64,000 nt of DNA from Flavobacterium sp. Leaf82 (GTDB lineage: Bacteria > Bacteroidota > Bacteroidia > Flavobacteriales > Flavobacteriaceae): positions 1 through 64,000 of the forward strand of contig NZ_LMMA01000006.1 in NCBI RefSeq assembly GCF_001422725.1. The letters are read 5' to 3'. The stretch's first letter is position 1. Each line of letters opens with the position of its first letter. The position numbers and the translations under genes were made by a program. Positions 62,180 through 64,000 of this stretch are shown in pieces. The notes under the pieces were generated by a model, which saw only the letters and a list, made by a program, of their open reading frames with translations, searched no databases and was not told the origin of the DNA.

Positions 62180-64000
62180 TTATTTTGAAGTTGAATAAGA
62201 ATATGGATATGAACTTGCCGAAGTTCCTCTTTGTAAATTAGGTTTGCTGCTCATGTCAAAGTTTAACTCTCCACCTTTTAACACATCAAAGTGATTGATG
62301 AAATTTTTGGTATGAGTTGCATTGTTCCACTTTAAATCCTGAACATATTTATTGGTTTCAGAATTATTTGGAGCATTGATCACTAATTTTTTTCCGTTTT
62401 CTAATTCTAGCGTTAGTTTCTTAAATAATGGCGCTCCAAGAACATATTCGTCTGTTCCTGGGCAAACCGGATAGAATCCCATTGCTGAGAAAACATACCA
62501 GGCAGAGGTTTGTCCGTTATCTTCATCTCCGCAATATCCGTCCGGAGTTGGTTTGTATAAACGGTTCATGACTTCACGAGACCAATATTGCGTTTTCCAG
62601 GGTTCACCAGCATAATTGTACAAATAAATCATATGCTGAATCGGCTGATTTCCGTGTGCATATTGTCCCATATTCATGATTTGCATTTCGCGGATTTCAT
62701 GAATAACTGCGCCATAATAACTATCATCAAAAATTGGCGGAGTGGTAAAAACAGCGTCTAATTTTGCCGTGAATTTTTTCTCTCCTCCCATTAAATCAAT
62801 CAAACCATGTACGTCATGAAAAACACTCCAGCTGTAATGCCACGCATTTCCTTCGGTAAAAGCATCTCCCCATTTAAACGGATTGAAATCTTTCGGGAAA
62901 CTTCCGTCTTTATTTCGACCACTCATTAAACCAATTGACGGATTATAAAGATTCTTATAATTCATCATTCGTTTTTCGTATAAATTAATTTCTTTTTTAG
63001 GGCGATTTAAGGCTTTAGCCAACTTCCAAATCGAGAAATCATCGTAAGCATATTCTAATGTTCTGGCTGCATTTTCATTGATTTTTACATCATAAGGAAC
63101 ATAACCCAAAGTGTTGTAATACTCCACTCCTTTTCTTCCTACAGCTTCTAATGGACCTTCGTTATTGGCGCCATGCAATAAAGCTTCGTACAATTTATTG
63201 ATATCGTATCCTCGTAATCCTTTGATATAAGCATCAGCAACTACAGAAGCGGAATTATTCCCAACCATTACATTTCTAAATCCCGGGCTTGACCATTCCG
63301 GCAAGAAACCGCCTTCTTTATAATCGTTGATCAATCCTTCCTGCATTTCTTTATTGATCGAAGGATAAACTAAATTTAACAAAGGATATAAAGCGCGGAA
63401 AGTATCCCAAAAACCTGTTCCTGCAAACATATAACCCGGTAAAACTTGTCCGTTATACGGACTGTAATGCACGATTTCTCCTTTTGCATTTACTTCATAT
63501 TGCTTTTGCGGAAAACAAGCAGTGCGGTATAAGCAGGAATAAAATGTTTTTAGTTGTTCTTCACTTCCGCCTTCGGCAGATAATTTTCCTAAAACTTTAT
63601 TCCATTCTTGTTTAGATTGTGCTACGGTTTCATTAAAAGAAGCTTTTCCTAATTCATTTTTTAAATTCAACTCAGCTTGCTCTACACTTATAAACGAAGA
63701 TGAAACTTTTACGTTTACGATTTCTCCTTTTTTGGTTTTAAAACCTACAACTGCACCAACATGATTGTCTTTTAATTCTAATTTGTCTTTTTCTAAAACT
63801 TTGTCATGCCAAGTATAATTAATAGCAAATGGTTTATCGAATTGAAGTACAAAATAGTTTTTAAAATTCTCCGGAACACCGCCACTATTACGCGTTGTGT
63901 ATCCTATAATTTTATTTTCTGAAGGAATTATTTTGATGTAAGATCCTTTATCGAAAGCATCGATTACAATAGAAGATTGTTCGTTTTCCGGGAAAGTAAT
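62180..64000 (-). CDS. GH92 alpha-mannosidase (5' end outside window)
   Basis: The minus-strand frame is open to the right edge of the window (606 codons seen), so the start and N-terminus are missing. GH92 marks are plain: GYMFAGTGFWDTFRALYPLL, GGFLPEWSSPGFRNVMVGNN, FKWGDAFTEGNAWHYSWSVF, YAHGNQPIQHMIYLYNYAGE and YCGDEDNGQTSAWYVFSAMG. The DEDNGQ segment carries catalytic and calcium-site residues. It removes terminal alpha-1,2-mannose (or other alpha-mannose) from high-mannose N-glycans, giving substrates for the GH125 enzyme encoded 4 bp downstream. Probably periplasmic or lipid-anchored. Confidence 0.93.
   Translation of the reverse strand: MTFPENEQSSIVIDAFDKGSYIKIIPSENKIIGYTTRNSGGVPENFKNYFVLQFDKPFAINYTWHDKVLEKDKLELKDNHVGAVVGFKTKKGEIVNVKVSSSFISVEQAELNLKNELGKASFNETVAQSKQEWNKVLGKLSAEGGSEEQLKTFYSCLYRTACFPQKQYEVNAKGEIVHYSPYNGQVLPGYMFAGTGFWDTFRALYPLLNLVYPSINKEMQEGLINDYKEGGFLPEWSSPGFRNVMVGNNSASVVADAYIKGLRGYDINKLYEALLHGANNEGPLEAVGRKGVEYYNTLGYVPYDVKINENAARTLEYAYDDFSIWKLAKALNRPKKEINLYEKRMMNYKNLYNPSIGLMSGRNKDGSFPKDFNPFKWGDAFTEGNAWHYSWSVFHDVHGLIDLMGGEKKFTAKLDAVFTTPPIFDDSYYGAVIHEIREMQIMNMGQYAHGNQPIQHMIYLYNYAGEPWKTQYWSREVMNRLYKPTPDGYCGDEDNGQTSAWYVFSAMGFYPVCPGTDEYVLGAPLFKKLTLELENGKKLVINAPNNSETNKYVQDLKWNNATHTKNFINHFDVLKGGELNFDMSSKPNLQRGTSASSYPYSYSTSK

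Noticed and set aside
1..64000. CRISPR array
   Set aside because: No series of identical direct repeats with regular unique spacers was seen. The tandem units at 1-105 have no spacers.

Overview
The window reads as a Bacteroidota chromosome, most likely Flavobacterium or a close relative. Support comes from the low GC content, promoters of the TTTG-N18/19-TAnnTTTG type, few Shine-Dalgarno sites, type IX secretion (T9SS) C-terminal sorting domains, SprB-type repeats, a TANFOR-like domain, Hcp/VgrG of the Bacteroidota type VI secretion system (T6SSiii) and a GH92/GH125 mannosidase cluster. All family assignments were made by reading the sequence; no database search was run.

Layout. (1) 0-12.3 kb is accessory. 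It opens with tandem repeats like the end of an IS21-type element, then holds small secreted or lipoprotein genes, tRNA-Glu, a secreted ASKHA-fold protein, and orphan toxin C-terminus/immunity cassettes at 2.0-2.7 kb and 5.5-7.2 kb. Within it lie ordinary genes: a DUF4494 protein, a PMT-like glycosyltransferase, a DUF4269 protein and initiator tRNA-Met. (2) 12.5-16.5 kb has divergent secreted peptidases, M13/PepO and S41. (3) 16.9-34.2 kb, all on the minus strand, is a T6SS effector island. In transcription order it holds Hcp with its own terminator, VgrG, a candidate effector with a lipoprotein partner, a graveyard of toxin tails and intact immunity-like genes, a candidate adaptor, and a 1405-residue PAAR-like effector with GH19-like muramidase and C-terminal cysteine hydrolase domains. 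Three tandem paralogous envelope proteins follow, probably its immunity family, with two broken extra copies. No T6SS baseplate, sheath or ATPase gene is in view. (4) 35.1-36.7 kb is a delta-60 repeat T9SS cargo. (5) 36.9-58.1 kb, minus strand, is a surface-protein cluster: FN3 protein, SprB-repeat T9SS protein, TANFOR/FN3 protein, small membrane and secreted proteins, PKD lipoprotein, an outer-membrane-barrel-like protein and a 1564-residue secreted protein. A good promoter lies in front of it. I know of no assigned function for such a cluster. (6) 58.4-64.0 kb, minus strand, is a high-mannose N-glycan degradation cluster: glycosylasparaginase, ROK kinase, GH125 and GH92 (cut by the window edge).

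The recurring theme is interbacterial conflict. At least six unlabelled toxin C-terminal fragments sit directly upstream of intact immunity-like genes, several joined by ATGA or TAATG overlaps. The TANFOR/SprB/PKD cluster is the best candidate for an undescribed surface system.
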